Source: Pseudomonadota bacterium
GTDB taxonomy: Bacteria; Pseudomonadota; Gammaproteobacteria; Pseudomonadales; Moraxellaceae
NCBI GenBank assembly: GCA_021851865.1
Contig: JAJZBU010000001.1
Span: forward strand, 62,001 to 126,000
Direction of reading: 5' to 3'
Length of the DNA: 64,000 nucleotides
A program made the position numbers and the translations under genes. Positions 1 through 7,959 of the stretch are shown here, piece after piece. The notes under the pieces are model-generated. The model saw nothing but the letters and a program-made list of their open reading frames with translations. It did not search any database and was not told the origin of the DNA. The stretch's first letter is position 1. Each line of letters opens with the position of its first letter.

Positions 1-1696
1 TGAACCAGGCGACAAAACCGCTTTTGAGCGATGCGGGAGCTTCGCTCGTCGGCGCTGCCGGCGCTGCCGCCGCAGGCGCGGTGACGGGCAAAGCCTGGCG
101 TTGCACCATGGAGACGGCAGCTTCGGTGCGCGGCTGCAGGGGCTGCAGGGTATCGACACCTTCTTCCAATGCCGGTGGCTGGATGTTCTCAACGAGACGG
201 AAGGAGCTGACACTGGTATTTTCGTCGATCTGATCGTCGCGCAGGCGCAGGACCTCGTAGTGCGGGGTCTCCAGGTGCGGATCCGGCAAGACGAGGATAC
301 GCACGCCCGAACGCTGTTCGAGATCGGTCAGCACGGCGCGTTTTTCATTGAGGATGAAGGCGGCGACCACCACCGGCACGCGCGCACGAATCTCGGCTGA
401 ACGTTCCTTGAGCACCTCTTCTTCGATCAAGCGCAAGATGGAGAGCGACAAGGAGCGCACGTCGCGGATGACGCCGGTGCCATGGCAGCGCGGACAGACC
501 AGGCCTGAGGTTTCTTCGAGCGAGGGGCGCAGGCGCTGGCGCGACAATTCGAGCAGGCCGAACTTGGAGATGCGGCCAGTCTGAATGCGCGCCCGGTCGA
601 CGGCGAGGGCGTCGCGCAGACGGTCCTCGACGGCGCGTTGGTTGCGCGCTGGCGTCATGTCGATGAAATCGATGACGATGAGGCCGCCGATGTCGCGCAG
701 TCGCAGCTGACGAGCGATCTCATCAGCGGCTTCGAGGTTGGTGTTGAGCGCCGTCTCCTCGATGTCGCCGCCTTTCGTCGCGCGCGCCGAGTTGATGTCG
801 ATGGACACCAGGGCTTCGGTCGGGTCGATGACGATGGAGCCACCGGAGGGCAGTTTGACCTCGCGCTGATAGGCGGTCTCGATCTGGCCTTCGATCTGAT
901 AGCGGTTGAACAGCGGCACCGTGTCCTTGTAGAGCTTGATGCGCCCGGCCAGATGCGGCATGACCTTTTGCACGAAGTCCATCGCCTGCTGCCAAGCAGC
1001 TTCGCTGTCGATGAGGACGTCGTTGATGTCGTTGCGCAGATAGTCACGCACGGCACGGATGACGACATTCGATTCCTGATAGATCAGAAAAGGCGCTGGG
1101 CGTTCGCTGGCGGCGCTTGTGATCGCCGTCCACAAGGTCATCAGGTAGTCGAAGTCGGCCTGCAGTTCCTCGGGCGACCGGCCGACGCCGGCGGTGCGCA
1201 CGATGATCCCCATCTCCGGGCTGATGTTGAGATGCGCCAGCGTATCCTTGAGTTCCTGCCGTTCCTCGCCCTCGACACGGCGGGAGATGCCGCCGGCGCG
1301 GGGGTTATTGGGCATCAGCACCAGGTAGCGCCCGGCCAGGGAGATGAAAGTCGAGAGAGCGGCGCCTTTGTTGCCGCGCTCTTCTTTTTCGACCTGGACG
1401 ATGATTTCCTGGCCTTCCTGCAGCATGTCGCGAATGTTGTTGCGACCATCCTTGCTGTTTTTCATGTACTCGCGGGCGATTTCCTTGAGCGGCAGAAAAC
1501 CGTGCCGTTCAGCGCCATAGTCGACGAAGGCGGCTTCGAGCGAAGGCTCAACGCGGGTGATGGTGCCTTTATAGATGTTGGCCTTTTTTTGTTGACGGGC
1601 GAGGTGCTCGACGTCGAAATCGTAGAGTTTTTGCCCATCGACCATCGCGACCCGAATTTCTTCGTGGTGCGTGGCGTTGATCAGAATGCGTTTCAT
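1..1696 (-). CDS. rne: Ribonuclease E (N-terminal ~565 residues; C-terminus beyond window)
   Basis: Endoribonuclease that initiates mRNA decay and processes rRNA and tRNA precursors; it is the scaffold of the degradosome. The translation starts [17 protein letters not shown], typical of the family. An S1 RNA-binding domain lies at about residues 35-120. The DNase I-like catalytic region has the two metal-binding Asp motifs SIDINSAR and LIVIDFIDM. The zinc-link CPRCHGTG lies near residue 400. The visible C-terminal part is turning Ala/Pro-rich where the window ends, so the degradosome scaffold region is not seen. It is divergent from rluC, as in many gammaproteobacteria. In E. coli rne is autoregulated through a long 5' UTR, and the ~470-nt upstream gap here would leave room for one. 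Identity is certain; the end is not visible. Confidence 0.97.
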   Translation of the reverse strand, partial: MKRILINATHHEEIRVAMVDGQKLYDFDVEHLARQQKKANIYKGTITRVEPSLEAAFVDYGAERHGFLPLKEIAREYMKNSKDGRNNIRDMLQEGQEIIVQVEKEERGNKGAALSTFISLAGRYLVLMPNNPRAGGISRRVEGEERQELKDTLAHLNISPEMGIIVRTAGVGRSPEELQADFDYLMTLWTAITSAASERPAPFLIYQESNVVIRAVRDYLRNDINDVLIDSEAAWQQAMDFVQKVMPHLAGRIKLYKDTVPLFNRYQIEGQIETAYQREVKLPSGGSIVIDPTEALVSIDINSARATKGGDIEETALNTNLEAADEIARQLRLRDIGGLIVIDFIDMTPARNQRAVEDRLRDALAVDRARIQTGRISKFGLLELSRQRLRPSLEETSGLVCPRCHGTGVIRDVRSLSLSILRLIEEEVLKERSAEIRARVPVVVAAFILNEKRAVLTDLEQRSGVRILVLPDPHLETPHYEVLRLRDDQIDENTSVSSFRLVENIQPPALEEGVDTLQPLQPRTEAAVSMVQRQALPVTAPAAAAPAAPTSEAPASLKSGFVAWF

Positions 1697-2170
1697 AGGG
1701 GACCGTCAAAATAGTTGATCCGGTCGGCTAGGGCAGGGCTTGGGCGAGGTGACGCCGTGCTCCAGGCACGCGTCGGATATGTAGCCCCCGGAAGGGGCGC
1801 AGAGATCGGCGATCGTCAAATCAGCGCACGTCCTCAGCTGCCCGGCAGCGCCGGTATCAGCTCAAAAATCCTCGCCTCGGCACGCTGTCGTCCAGTCGCC
1901 GGGCATGATCAATACGGCAGCTCAGAGCTGCCACCATCTGCTGCGTGTGGCCACGCCATGTAAACACAGGCGACCCTGTCATGGGTCCATGCGCCTGGTG
2001 TCGCGCTGGCACACAAGCCACCCGTTTCCTTTATACTGGCGCCAGACTTCGCTCTCGGATCGAGGTGAACGCGGGGTGTCCTACGCCAACGGGCTGGGCA
2101 AGACTAGCACAGACTTTGTCATGATCCAAGGTCTTGTTGTTTATCTTCCTGAAAAATCAAGGAGTTTTCT
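1697..2170. other. rne-rluC divergent intergenic region (474 bp)
   Basis: No credible gene is seen here. The region must hold the promoters and 5' UTRs of both rne and rluC. It contains short GC-rich hairpins, for example GCCCC-cggaa-GGGGC near 1785, which could belong to an rne leader that RNase E itself recognises; that is inference from E. coli. An AT-rich island at about 2027-2037 has -10-like sequences on both strands (TATACT on +, TATAAA on -). Initiation there on the minus strand would give rne a leader of roughly 330 nt. Confidence 0.6.
2007..2037 (+). promoter_or_regulatory. Candidate sigma-70 promoter for rluC
   Basis: TGGCAC at 2007-2012 and TATACT at 2032-2037 are separated by 19 bp. 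The -10 is good, the -35 is weak and the spacing is long. It would give an rluC leader of about 125 nt. This is a weak call. Confidence 0.3.
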
Positions 2171-3133
2171 GTGGATGAAGGCAGGCAGGCACAACTGCTT
2201 CTGGTCGATGCCGGACACGCCGGTCAAAGGCTGGACAATTTCTTGCTGAGTTGCCTAAAAGGGGTGCCGCGCTCTCTCGTCTATCGCATCGTGCGCACCG
2301 GCGAGGTCCGCGTCAATCGTGGCCGGGCGCGCGTCGACCAGCGTTTGGCCGACGGTGACAGCGTGCGCATACCGCCTTTGCGCCTGGCTGCGGACAAAGC
2401 GGCAGCGACGCCGGGCGCGGAACTATCGCATCATCTGCAGTCGCGCATCCTCTACGAACAAGCCGGTCTCATCGTCCTGGACAAGCCGCATGGGCTGGCG
2501 GTGCATGGTGGCAGCGGCGTCCAGCTTGGGGTCATCGAAGCGCTGCGCGCTCTGCGTCCGCACTATCGTTTTCTGGAGCTGGTGCATCGTCTCGATCGCG
2601 ACACGTCGGGTTTGTTATTGCTCGCCTATGAGCGCCAGACCTTGCTGGCCCTGCAGGATCAACTGCGCGGCGAGCATATGTTCAAGTGCTATACCACCAT
2701 TCTTGTCGGTGAGCTGAAGGGGCGCCGGCATCGCGTTGAACGGCCTTTGTACAAATACCTCCTGCCCTCGGGGGAGCGGCGGGTGCGTATCGATCAGCAG
2801 GGTAAAGCGGCGCGCAGTGATTTTCAGGTCGTCAACAGTTGTCCGGACTGGACTTTAGCGCGTGTCCGCATCCACACCGGCCGTACCCATCAGATCCGTG
2901 TCCATGCACAAAGCCTCGGTCATCCCGTGCTGGGTGATGATAAATATGGCGACGCTGCGGTCAATGCGCGGTGGCGCGAGCGTGGTTTTGCGCGTCTGTT
3001 CCTGCACGCCACGGAACTCGAGCTGGATTTGCCGGGGCCGGGGCATCTACGGTTTGAAGCGGCTTTGCCGGAAAGCTTTCAGCGTTTGTGTGCAACGACA
3101 GGAAAAACCCAGAATGCCGCTACTGATTTTTGA
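2171..3133 (+). CDS. rluC: 23S rRNA pseudouridine synthase RluC
   Basis: RluA-family synthase; RluC modifies U955, U2504 and U2580 of 23S rRNA in E. coli. The 320 residues contain an N-terminal S4 RNA-binding domain (about 20-75) and the catalytic motif HRLDRDTSG with the nucleophilic Asp. The GTG start at 2171 is chosen because AAGGAG lies 6 nt upstream and the protein then begins just before the S4 domain. The 3' end overlaps the next gene by 20 nt, so the two are probably co-transcribed. The position next to rne supports RluC rather than another RluA paralogue. Confidence 0.93.
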   Translation: MDEGRQAQLLLVDAGHAGQRLDNFLLSCLKGVPRSLVYRIVRTGEVRVNRGRARVDQRLADGDSVRIPPLRLAADKAAATPGAELSHHLQSRILYEQAGLIVLDKPHGLAVHGGSGVQLGVIEALRALRPHYRFLELVHRLDRDTSGLLLLAYERQTLLALQDQLRGEHMFKCYTTILVGELKGRRHRVERPLYKYLLPSGERRVRIDQQGKAARSDFQVVNSCPDWTLARVRIHTGRTHQIRVHAQSLGHPVLGDDKYGDAAVNARWRERGFARLFLHATELELDLPGPGHLRFEAALPESFQRLCATTGKTQNAATDF

Positions 3134-3782
3134 TTGGGACGGGACCTTGATGGATTCGACGGCGCAGATCGTGCGCACGGTGCGCGCTGCCGCCGCTGAC
3201 GTCGGGGTCGAGGCGCCAGCGCCGGAGGCGGTGTTGCACATCATCGGCCTCAGCCTGGATGTGGCGATGCAGCAGCTCTTTCCGTCTTTGCTGGAAGAGC
3301 AACGTGCCGCCCTGTTAGCGGCCTATGCGCGTCGCTTTATGGCGGGTGACGGTGGTGCAGCGACTCTTTTTGACGGAGCGCGCGCCCTCATCGATGATCT
3401 TGCCCTGAGCTGTGATCTGGCCATCGCCACCGGCAAGAGCCGCCGTGGACTCGACCGTATTCTGCATGAGCAGGGCTGGCAGGAGCGTTTTCAGACGACG
3501 CGCTGCGCCGATGAGAGTGCCTCGAAGCCGCATCCGCGTATGCTCTTCGACATCCTCGAGCGACTCGGTTATGCGGCGCATGAGGCGGTGATGATCGGGG
3601 ATACCAGTTATGATCTGGCGATGGCGCGGGCGGCGGGCATGCCGGCGATCGGTGTCAGCTGGGGGGCGCACGCACGCTCCGCACTGGCGGCTGAAAATCC
3701 GCTCGCCATACTGGATTCCATGACGGCTTTACGTCACTATCTGCAGCATCGTTTGAGCGCGGGAGCGGCGTATGAGTCGTGA
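3114..3782 (+). CDS. HAD-superfamily phosphatase (phosphoglycolate phosphatase-like)
   Basis: Predicted cytosolic hydrolase of 222 residues. Motif I is DWDGTLMDS with nucleophile Asp7 and acid/base Asp9. Motif II is ATGKS, motif III is the Lys in SKPHPRM, and motif IV is GDTSYDLAMA. An alpha-helical cap sits between motifs I and II. It starts inside the 3' end of rluC, and its own end overlaps the sppA-like gene by 11 nt. The rluC-HAD-sppA order is common in Pseudomonas-like genomes. The substrate cannot be read from the sequence; phosphoglycolate is only the annotation most often attached to this subgroup. Confidence 0.88.
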   Translation: MPLLIFDWDGTLMDSTAQIVRTVRAAAADVGVEAPAPEAVLHIIGLSLDVAMQQLFPSLLEEQRAALLAAYARRFMAGDGGAATLFDGARALIDDLALSCDLAIATGKSRRGLDRILHEQGWQERFQTTRCADESASKPHPRMLFDILERLGYAAHEAVMIGDTSYDLAMARAAGMPAIGVSWGAHARSALAAENPLAILDSMTALRHYLQHRLSAGAAYES

Positions 3783-4743
3783 TATTTGGGGGCGTGGACC
3801 AGAGGAAGGCGACAGTCCGCATGGGGCGCTCGAGCGCGTGGTGCTGGCGATGCTCGCCGAGCAGCGGCGTGCCCGGCGTTGGAGGCTATTTTTTCGCCTG
3901 ATCTATCTCGCCCTCGCTTTGTTCCTGGTCGCCAGTCTCCTCCCCCAGCGTTTTGAAAGCGGCAGTCTCGGACAAGACTTCACGGCGGTCGTCGATGTCG
4001 ATGGCGTCATCGCGGATCATGCTGACGCCAGTGCCGATCACATCATCGCAGGACTCGACGACGCTTTTTCCGAACCACATTGCAAGGCGGTCATCCTCAA
4101 AATCGACAGCCCTGGCGGTAGTCCGGTACAAGCCGATCAGGTCTATCGCGAGATCCGGCGATTACGGCGCGAGCATCCGCAACGCAAGGTCTATGCCGTC
4201 ATCGGCGACATGGGGGCTTCCGGTGCTTACTACATCGCCGCCGCCGCAGATGAGATCTATGTCAGCCCGGCCAGCATCGTCGGCTCAATCGGCGTCATCA
4301 TGGAAGGTTTTGGTTTTCCTGATGCCCTGCACAAGCTCGGGGTCGAGCGCCGTGTCTTGACAGCGGGGGCGCACAAGGCCATCGGTGACCCATTCTCGGC
4401 GACGAAACCGGATGAGCAGGCGTATCTGCAGAAGGTGCTGGGACAGGTGCATCAGCAGTTCATCGCCGCCGTGCGTGAAGGACGCGGTCAGCGTCTGCAT
4501 GTCGATGCCGACACCTTCTCCGGTCTGTTCTGGACGGGGGATCAAGCCGTGCAGCTGGGACTGGCCGACGGCTTTGGTAGTCCCGCCGACGTGGCGCGGC
4601 AGATCGTGCACGCGCCGCATCTGGTCAATTTCACCCATGCCGGCAATCCCTTCGACCAAGCGGCCAAGAAGATCGGTCTGAGCGCTGCTGAAGGATTGTT
4701 TCAGGGGCTACAAACGCTCGCCGCCAGCCCGCATCTGCGCTGA
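3772..4743 (+). CDS. sppA: Signal peptide peptidase SppA, short (36K) type, S49 family
   Basis: Membrane-anchored serine protease thought to degrade cleaved signal peptides. It has 323 residues with one transmembrane helix at about 38-57 and the catalytic domain predicted outside the cytoplasm. Nucleophile Ser150 sits in GDMGASGAYY and the general base Lys202 in AHKAIGDPF, giving the Ser-Lys dyad of S49 peptidases. It is about half the length of E. coli SppA and corresponds to the single-repeat form. The last gene of the rluC operon; its 3' end overlaps the convergent flavoprotein gene by 36 nt. Confidence 0.92.
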   Translation: MSRDIWGRGPEEGDSPHGALERVVLAMLAEQRRARRWRLFFRLIYLALALFLVASLLPQRFESGSLGQDFTAVVDVDGVIADHADASADHIIAGLDDAFSEPHCKAVILKIDSPGGSPVQADQVYREIRRLRREHPQRKVYAVIGDMGASGAYYIAAAADEIYVSPASIVGSIGVIMEGFGFPDALHKLGVERRVLTAGAHKAIGDPFSATKPDEQAYLQKVLGQVHQQFIAAVREGRGQRLHVDADTFSGLFWTGDQAVQLGLADGFGSPADVARQIVHAPHLVNFTHAGNPFDQAAKKIGLSAAEGLFQGLQTLAASPHLR

Positions 4744-5937
4744 CCAGTCGACCGCCGCCAGCGCTGCGGCGCGGCCGCTGGCCCAGGCCGCCGTCAGCAG
4801 ATAACCGCCGGTGGGAGCGTCGAAGTTGAGCATCTCGCCGGCGCAGAACACCCCCGGCCAGGATTTGAGCATGAAGTGCTCGTCCAGGCTGTCGGGGTTG
4901 AGGCCGCCGACGCTGCTGATGGCTTCCGCCACGGGACGCAACCCGCTGACCTGCAGGGGCAAGTCTTTCAGACAGGCGACGAAAACCGTGTCGTCGCTCC
5001 AGTGTTGCCGGTCGAGGTGATCGCGCACCAGATCGATCTCGATGGGTTTGAAACCGGCCCGCCGCCAGCGATTGCTCAAGCTGAGATGGCGCGGGCAGGC
5101 CTGTAGTCGTGTCAGCAAGGCAGCGGCGGGCTGCTGCGGGCGCAGATCGAGACGGATCGTCGCTCTTGCGTTGGTGGCCAGATGCGTGCGCAGGGCGTGC
5201 GTCAGCGCATAGATGGCGCCACCCTCGAGACCGTAGGACGTCAGCAGGAGGTCGCCGCGTGTCTGCAAGGAGCCGAGGTGGACGGCGCAGTCCTTCAAGG
5301 CGCCGCCATGATGGCGTTGCCATGTCGCGTCGGCAGCGACGATGACGCCGACGTTGCTCGCCTGAAAGGGCTGACAGGCCTCCGGCATCTGCGTACTCCA
5401 GCGGCCATCAGAACCGAGACGCGGCCAGCTGGCGCCGCCGAGGGCGAGAATGACGACATCGGCGGCGAGCTCAAAGCTTTCACCATCGGCCGTCTCCATC
5501 TGGTGCATGCCCGGGCGTATCTGCCCCAACCAGCGGCTGCGCAGACGCCAAGTGACCGCCCGCGCATCGAGGCGGGCCTTCCAGGCGCGCAGCAGGGGCG
5601 ATGCTTTCATGGCGACGGGGAAGATGCGCCCTGAGCTGCCGACGAAGGTGGCGATGCCGAGCTCTTGCAGAAAGGCCTCGAGTTCGCTTCGGCCAAAATC
5701 GCGTATCGCCTGCAAGAGGGGTGGGTAGTCGCTGTGGTAGCGGCGGAGGAAGGCGGCGGCGTCTTCGCTATGGCTGACGTTGAGGCCGCCGATGCCGGCG
5801 CGCAGAACCTTGCGTCCGAGGCTCGGCATGCGGTCGACGCCGGTGACCTGAAAACCGGCGGCGCTGAGCACGTCCATCGCCATCAGACCGGCAGCACCGC
5901 AGCCGATGACCAGTGCTTTAGATGCTGAAGGGGGCAT
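4708..5937 (-). CDS. FAD-dependent oxidoreductase, HI0933/BaiN-like family (TIGR03862 type)
   Basis: Flavoprotein of 409 residues, function not established for this clade. The N-terminus carries the dinucleotide-binding fingerprint GCGAAGLMAMD followed by an acidic residue in GVDRM. The family signature GIGGLNVSHSED follows at about 50. A second glycine-rich FAD motif near the C-terminus reads GVFCAGEMLNFDAPTGG. The start lies 20 nt inside the 3' end of lexA on the same strand, so it is probably co-transcribed with lexA and under SOS control. That is unusual, because the usual partner of lexA in gammaproteobacteria is sulA or dinF. Confidence 0.85.
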   Translation of the reverse strand: MPPSASKALVIGCGAAGLMAMDVLSAAGFQVTGVDRMPSLGRKVLRAGIGGLNVSHSEDAAAFLRRYHSDYPPLLQAIRDFGRSELEAFLQELGIATFVGSSGRIFPVAMKASPLLRAWKARLDARAVTWRLRSRWLGQIRPGMHQMETADGESFELAADVVILALGGASWPRLGSDGRWSTQMPEACQPFQASNVGVIVAADATWQRHHGGALKDCAVHLGSLQTRGDLLLTSYGLEGGAIYALTHALRTHLATNARATIRLDLRPQQPAAALLTRLQACPRHLSLSNRWRRAGFKPIEIDLVRDHLDRQHWSDDTVFVACLKDLPLQVSGLRPVAEAISSVGGLNPDSLDEHFMLKSWPGVFCAGEMLNFDAPTGGYLLTAAWASGRAAALAAVDWSAQMRAGGERL

Positions 5938-6556
5938 GTCGTATCAATCCGACGTAGACGCCCTCGATCATCAACTTCTCACCAGTGATGAGCATGGGTT
6001 GATAGGCGGCGTTGGCGGGCAGGAGCTTGGCCATGCCATTCTCATAATCGAGATATTTGACGGTGACTTCCTCGTCGATGCGGGCGACGACGATCTGACC
6101 TTTGCGGGCGATGGACGTCTTGTAGACGGCGATCAGGTCGCCGTCGAGAATGCCGGCGTCTTTCATGGAGTCGCCGCGCACGCGCAGCAGAAAAGTGGGT
6201 GATGTGGCGAAAAGTCCTTTCGGTAGCGGAATTTTTTCGTCATGCTGTTCGATCGCCTCGATCGGCAAACCGGCAGCCACCTGTCCGATCAGGGGGACCC
6301 ACTCGATGTCATCTTCGGCGAGGAGGGGCGCAGGCTCGTCGGCGACCGGCAACAACTGGATGCCGCGTGAACGGTCGGGATGTAGGTGGATATAGCCTTT
6401 TTGTGCTAGGGCATGCAGGTGGTCGACCGCTGCCGTGCGCGAACGAAAGCCGAAACGCAGAGCGATCTCGGCGCGCGTCGGCGGCATGCCGTGCTGCTGC
6501 AGGTTTTCACGGATGAAAGCGAGAATTTCCGCCTGGCGCAGGGTGAGCTTGTGCAT
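5918..6556 (-). CDS. lexA: LexA, SOS repressor
   Basis: Transcriptional repressor of the SOS regulon, inactivated by RecA-stimulated self-cleavage. It has 212 residues. The N-terminal winged-helix domain reads LTLRQAEILAFI and PPTRAEIALRFGFRSRTAA. The cleavage bond is Ala95-Gly96 in GQVAAGLP. The Ser130/Lys167 dyad lies in RGDSMKDAG and EVTVKYL. A perfect LexA operator and a second imperfect one lie 33-76 nt upstream, so it is autoregulated. The overlapping downstream flavoprotein gene shares its transcript. Confidence 0.97.
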   Translation of the reverse strand: MHKLTLRQAEILAFIRENLQQHGMPPTRAEIALRFGFRSRTAAVDHLHALAQKGYIHLHPDRSRGIQLLPVADEPAPLLAEDDIEWVPLIGQVAAGLPIEAIEQHDEKIPLPKGLFATSPTFLLRVRGDSMKDAGILDGDLIAVYKTSIARKGQIVVARIDEEVTVKYLDYENGMAKLLPANAAYQPMLITGEKLMIEGVYVGLIRHAPFSI

Positions 6557-6588
6557 GGAAGGAGCTCCGGTGAGGAAGAAGATGCCAC

Positions 6589-6604
6589 CTGTCTTTGTAG
6601 ACAG
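6589..6604. promoter_or_regulatory. LexA operator (SOS box), perfect consensus
   Basis: CTGTCTTTGTAGACAG matches CTGT-N8-ACAG exactly. It lies 33 nt upstream of the lexA start and overlaps the -10 of the lexA promoter. Confidence 0.93.
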
Positions 6605-6631
6605 TGTAGGCGTGAACTAGCATCATGTACA
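6603..6631 (-). promoter_or_regulatory. lexA sigma-70 promoter
   Basis: On the minus strand, TGTACA (6626-6631) and TACACT (6603-6608) are separated by exactly 17 bp. Both elements are covered by the LexA operators, which explains repression. Confidence 0.7.
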
Positions 6632-6632
6632 G
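6617..6632. promoter_or_regulatory. Second, imperfect LexA operator
   Basis: CTAGCATCATGTACAG keeps one perfect half-site (ACAG) and two of four bases in the other. It is centred 28 bp from the perfect box and overlaps the -35. Paired operators at lexA are known in E. coli and Pseudomonas. Confidence 0.55.
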
Positions 6633-6780
6633 TATTTTGCGTGCAGTAGGAATGAGGGAGGTGGGGCTTGGTCGGTAAAAGCGGCGTGTGTTCACAGAGG
6701 CAGGGCAGGGGAATCTGCCTACTGGTGAGTCGTGGCGATTTGAACTACCTTATTCGTGCGGTTACCGAGGAATGCAAGAC

Positions 6781-7461
6781 ATGATCGACTATCACTTTAC
6801 TTTCGACGATGGCCTGGAGTTGACTTATCGTGTCGATCCGGAGCGTCAGTACGATCCTAGGCTCGATGTGGAGCAAGCCCCTGAGTGGACTCGCCTCGAG
6901 AACAATCGTTGCACCAACTGTCCGCTCAATGCGCAGGAACATTCACATTGTCCGGCGGCGGTCGATCTCGATCGCGTCGCGCGTGATTTTCAACACCTGC
7001 CCTCGTTCACCAAGACCTGGGTCAAGGTGACGACGCCGGAACGCGAATACGTCAAGCGTGCTAGCCTCGAAGAAGGCGTGCGCGCCTTGATGGGCTTGAT
7101 CATGGCGACCTGCGCTTGCCCGATATTTTCTGAGCTGAAGGCGAATGCCCATAATCATCTGCCTTTCGCCTCGCAAGAGGAGTTCATCATCCGTGCTGCC
7201 TCGATCTATCTGCTCAAGCAGTACTTCATCATGCGGGAAGGAGGCGAGCCGGACTGGGATTTACGCGGACTGGTGCGCATGAATGAGCGCCTGCAACTGG
7301 TCAACCATGCCTTCTGGCAGAGGGTGATCGCGGCCTTTCAAAATGACTCCAACTCCAAAGCTTTGCTCAGTTTTTTCAATATGGCGTCGAGCATGACCAG
7401 TTCCATGGACGCGCAGATGGCACGGATCCGCCCGATTTTTTATCAGGGTGGTGGCGATTGA
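6781..7461 (+). CDS. Conserved protein of unknown function, DUF6901-like
   Basis: Soluble protein of 226 residues with no signal peptide or membrane segment. Near residues 40-60 there is a Cys/His cluster (NNRCTNCPLNAQEHSHCPAAVD) that could bind metal. It is followed by a mostly helical C-terminus with a CACPIFSELKANAHNHLPF segment. I think it belongs to the DUF6901 family, from memory of similar sequences. The ATG at 6781 is preferred because GAGGAA ends 8 nt before it; an ATG at 6772 is too close. The stop overlaps the TTG start of the next gene by 3 nt. Its place between lexA and topA recalls the Pseudomonas gene order. Function unknown. Confidence 0.72.
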   Translation: MIDYHFTFDDGLELTYRVDPERQYDPRLDVEQAPEWTRLENNRCTNCPLNAQEHSHCPAAVDLDRVARDFQHLPSFTKTWVKVTTPEREYVKRASLEEGVRALMGLIMATCACPIFSELKANAHNHLPFASQEEFIIRAASIYLLKQYFIMREGGEPDWDLRGLVRMNERLQLVNHAFWQRVIAAFQNDSNSKALLSFFNMASSMTSSMDAQMARIRPIFYQGGGD

Positions 7462-7904
7462 AGGCAGGCGTCATCGTCGCGTTGCTGGCGGGAGGCTATG
7501 TGCTCGGGCAGTGGCTGCTCCTCCGGCCGCGGCCGGAGGAGCAGCGCCGCATGCGCCTGCGTGCGCAGGCACATCACCAGGGCTGGCAGGTGCGCTTGTG
7601 CAAGCCACCCTCTTGGTGGTCGGGTGCGCCGCCCCTGGTGCCTCGTTATACTTGGCACTGCCCTTCACAGGATGGAGCGGGGCGGTGTTTTTTGTGGCAT
7701 GAAGTCGATGGTTGGCGAGCTTTGCCCAACGGTCCCGTGCCCGTCGCTCTGCAGTCTTGTACGGTGCCGGGATTGACCGCCGTCGAGTGCGAGGCGCAGG
7801 CTTGGCACTTCTATTGGGATGAGCGATCCGATCTTGCCGGCATGACACTTTTATGCACCTTGGCCGATGAACTAACAGCACAACCTATTGACCGTTCGGC
7901 CTAA
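7458..7904 (+). CDS. Small membrane-anchored protein of unknown function
   Basis: 148 residues starting at a TTG that overlaps the TGA of the preceding gene, so translation is probably coupled. The N-terminal ~22 residues form one hydrophobic helix (VIVALLAGGYVLGQWLLL) followed by basic residues, suggesting a membrane anchor. The rest is a Trp- and Cys-rich domain (four Cys, WHCPSQDG, WHFYWDE). I do not recognise the family. The topA -35 element begins inside its 3' end. It is likely part of a two-gene unit with the DUF6901-like gene. Confidence 0.6.
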   Translation: MKAGVIVALLAGGYVLGQWLLLRPRPEEQRRMRLRAQAHHQGWQVRLCKPPSWWSGAPPLVPRYTWHCPSQDGAGRCFLWHEVDGWRALPNGPVPVALQSCTVPGLTAVECEAQAWHFYWDERSDLAGMTLLCTLADELTAQPIDRSA

Positions 7905-7916
7905 GCTGCTTATATA
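7888..7916 (+). promoter_or_regulatory. topA promoter
   Basis: TTGACC (7888-7893) and TATATA (7911-7916) are separated by 17 bp. A GC-rich discriminator (TGCGCC) follows. The start point would be about 35 nt upstream of the topA ATG. Confidence 0.65.
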
Positions 7917-7959
7917 TGCGCCCTGATCGCTGTCCCGCCTGACTGGAAGCACACAATTT

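Noticed and set aside
638-1714. Long open frame on the plus strand (358 codons)
   Set aside because: It is antisense to rne, whose minus-strand translation matches RNase E throughout; the plus-strand product resembles no family.
6632-6780. Promoter or small gene between lexA and the DUF6901-like gene
   Set aside because: No convincing -35/-10 pair was seen. The in-frame ATG at 6688 would add a segment without a ribosome binding site.
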